A DNA stretch of 26,540 nucleotides from Candidatus Methanolliviera sp. GoM_asphalt (GTDB lineage Archaea; Halobacteriota; Methanoliparia; Methanoliparales; Methanoliparaceae), in assembly GCA_902158745.1 (NCBI GenBank), contig CABGHH010000004.1, positions 1 through 26,540 of the forward strand, read 5' to 3'. This document shows, piece after piece, positions 25,142-26,540 of the stretch; position 1 is the first letter of the stretch, and every line of letters begins with the position of its first letter. Under the pieces are notes generated by a model. It had not been told where the DNA came from. It saw only the letters and a program-made list of their open reading frames with translations, and made no database searches. A program made the translations under genes and the position numbers.

Positions 25142-25572
25142 CTCCTCTCACATTCGTATCTCGTTATGACGACCTTCGTTTCACATAGTTTTGACGGCAC
25201 GGGTATGACCATTTTAAGGTAGGGATTATCGAAGAGAACTTTTCCCGAGATCGCGCCCGTTCCCTCTCCTGGATCAATTAGGATCGTATTCAATTTTTTG
25301 TTCATCTCTACCATTATATTTTTATTATTGAGATGTTCTTCTTCTCTCAACGTCACGTTGATCTCTCTCATCGCTTTGACATCTCCAGGTACCCATTTTG
25401 GCGCAAAAGCAATCGCCGTTATTGCATAAGTTCCTGGCGGAAGGTTCGAGAGCGTGTAAACTCCCTCATCATCGGTCTTTGTCTCATATAAAGCCCCGGC
25501 GATAGGCACCACCGAGATCACCAATGATGCCACCGCCAAGAGCAGAAGAAAATTTCTCTTCAATTTTATCAC
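25138..25572 (-). CDS. Small exported protein with carboxypeptidase-regulatory-like repeats
   Basis: The 144-residue product has a signal-peptide-like start (MIKLKRNFLLLLAVASLVIS). It then carries the beta-sandwich signature TKTDDEGVYTLSNLPPGTY of carboxypeptidase-regulatory-like domains. A second stretch (GAISGKVLFDNPYLKMVIPVP, then VVITRYE) looks like the first strands of another such domain, cut short by the cobN start. The start is GTG 25572. The gene is translationally coupled to cobN, hinting at a surface or exported partner for tetrapyrrole or metal handling. No catalytic residues are seen. Because the domains look incomplete and a broken relative lies after chlI-chlD, the gene may itself be a shortened copy. 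Confidence 0.65.
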   Translation of the reverse strand: MIKLKRNFLLLLAVASLVISVVPIAGALYETKTDDEGVYTLSNLPPGTYAITAIAFAPKWVPGDVKAMREINVTLREEEHLNNKNIMVEMNKKLNTILIDPGEGTGAISGKVLFDNPYLKMVIPVPSKLCETKVVITRYECERR

Positions 25573-25615
25573 TTCCAGATCATCTCTCTCATCATTTCTT
25601 CTCCCGCCATTAAAT

Positions 25616-26201
25616 TCAACGTATAGGTCTTATTGGCAAGATGTAAGCCGCCCTCTCGTGATTGATCACTTCTATTTCAACGCCATAGACGTGCTCTATG
25701 TTTTTAGGCGTGAGTACAGAGGCAGGATCACCCGCGGCACATATCTCCCCACTTTTCATTATTATTATCTTGTCAGCATATCTTGAAGCTAAATTCAGGT
25801 CATGGATCGCCATTATCGCTGATATTCCGTTCTCCTTCACCAGATTCTTTATTATGTCCATCACTTCGAGCTGATGTTTTATGTCAAGATTTGAGGTGGG
25901 TTTGTCAAGCAGAATAATATCAAGCTCCTGCGCTAAAGCACGAGCGATCAAAACTTTTTGCTGCTGTCCCCCACTCAGCTCGTTAAAATCCTTCATTGCG
26001 AGGTCCTCGATCTCCAGCATGCTTAAAGTCTCCAAAACTTTTTCAATATCTCTCTCATTGCTGCACCACATTATATATGGAAACCTGCCCAAAAGAACCA
26101 TATCAAAGACGGTGGTCAAAAATGCGGATTGGGTTTGTTTGGGGAACATATCCCATCTGCTTGGCCATCATCTCGCACCTCACAATTTTTGAAATTTTTT
26201 C
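25616..26201 (-). pseudogene. Decayed FecE/BtuD-type ABC-transporter ATPase
   Basis: The main frame (26149-25616, 177 codons) matches the C-terminal two thirds of an iron-siderophore or cobalamin importer ATPase: VFDMVLLGRFPYI, signature LSGGQQQKVLIARALA, H-loop AIHDLNLASRYAD, and VYGVEIEV. The Q-loop sequence QMGYVPQ lies just upstream in another frame, needing a one-base shift near 26136. That frame reads EKISKIVRCEM back to a stop at 26204. No Walker A glycine loop is found in the 340 bases further upstream, on the strand where it should lie. The Walker B glutamate is also replaced (ILLDKPTSNLD instead of DEPTS). Together these show a non-functional relic of a metal or corrinoid importer that once preceded the chelatase genes. 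Confidence 0.75.
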
Positions 26202-26428
26202 TCATGCCATATTCATTTCATCACTTGTTAATAAGTTTTTTGGTTTTTATGTTACGAGATACTACTAAAATATCAATTGTTATCAACATTCTTTATAGAA
26301 AGTCTATGGATTCATAGCATCAAAAAGTAAATCAAAAACATTTGATAGAGGAAAAAGATGGGAAACGAGACTGTGCTAACGGATAGGCAGAGGGAGATGA
26401 TAAGAATATCCACGTGATATATGACGAT
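26202..26428. other. Intergenic stretch, no gene seen
   Basis: The sequence is A/T-rich with many stops in all frames. On the minus strand a weak trace (LLTSDEMNMA before a TGA) may be the eroded lead-in to the ABC-ATPase relic. No Walker A, promoter of clear quality, RNA gene or repeat was recognised. Confidence 0.3.
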
Positions 26429-26540
26429 TCAATTTATTGGTGAAATCGTCGAAGTCTTTACTAATTTACCTTCACACACTCCACCTATAGATTCTTTGAC
26501 GTTATTTTTAAATTGGATACACTGCCAGAAGGATGGGATG
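26429..26540 (-). pseudogene. Partial gene fragment at the window edge, related to the fragment at 8600
   Basis: The minus-strand frame entering from the window edge encodes PSFWQCIQFKNNVKESI and GGVCEG, then diverges and stops at 26429. About half of 25 codons match the peptide encoded at 8629-8703. Similarity ends right after CEG in both. The 5' part lies outside the window, so it may be either a broken gene or the end of a short one; the shared breakpoint favours a fragment. No function is assigned. Confidence 0.4.

Noticed and set aside
1..26540. CRISPR array, rRNA or tRNA genes
   Set aside because: No regularly spaced direct repeats of suitable length, and no cloverleaf or rRNA-like sequence was recognised by reading both strands.

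Overview
The window looks like chromosomal DNA of an archaeon, most likely a euryarchaeon of the methanogen/ANME/Archaeoglobus kind. Supporting signs are TATA boxes with very short leaders, frequent GTG/TTG starts and ATGA-type overlaps. The gene content agrees: a rhodanese-free ThiI with a CxxC plus third cysteine, a family-4 uracil-DNA glycosylase with a PCNA-binding-like tail, a stand-alone ADP-forming acyl-CoA synthetase alpha subunit, an HTH-ACT regulator beside the trp operon, and a CobN plus fused ChlI/ChlD chelatase. No rRNA, tRNA, CRISPR array or complete insertion sequence was seen. The lineage is inferred from gene content; no mcr or other diagnostic gene is present.

Layout. (1) 1-5143, plus strand: thiI, a radical SAM/SPASM enzyme, a B12-binding radical SAM enzyme and a uracil-DNA glycosylase; the last three are packed as an operon. 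(2) 5170-8305, minus strand: acyl-CoA synthetase alpha subunit, a PflA-like radical SAM enzyme and a secreted, membrane-anchored protein. (3) 8306-8793: a scrappy stretch with an inverted-repeat-bounded, MITE-like element and a gene fragment whose relative lies at the right window edge. (4) 8794-15119, minus strand: a complete tryptophan operon trpC-D-F-E-G-B-A, with a divergent HTH-ACT regulator (15225-15746) that probably controls it. (5) 15825-19030: a ribbon-helix-helix regulator divergent from a glutamate-synthase-like flavoprotein gene, which is translationally coupled to an ADP-ribosylglycohydrolase. (6) 19097-26201, minus strand: a metal-chelatase cluster. In transcription order it holds a decayed ABC-transporter ATPase, a small exported carboxypeptidase-regulatory-like protein, cobN, a fused chlI-chlD, and a second broken copy of the small protein's domain.

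Most notable points. trpF has its catalytic-cysteine strand only if translation starts at an ATC codon, which carries an excellent Shine-Dalgarno sequence. ThiI carries a second, degenerate copy of its PP-loop domain. The cobN-chlID pair is flanked by same-orientation copies of one domain. The ABC ATPase is dead (frameshift, no Walker A, catalytic Glu changed to Lys). The region between the RHH gene and the glutamate-synthase-like gene has three 7-bp half-sites exactly 10 bp apart. The glutamate-synthase-like protein lacks the usual 3Fe-4S cysteines but has an N-terminal four-cysteine motif.
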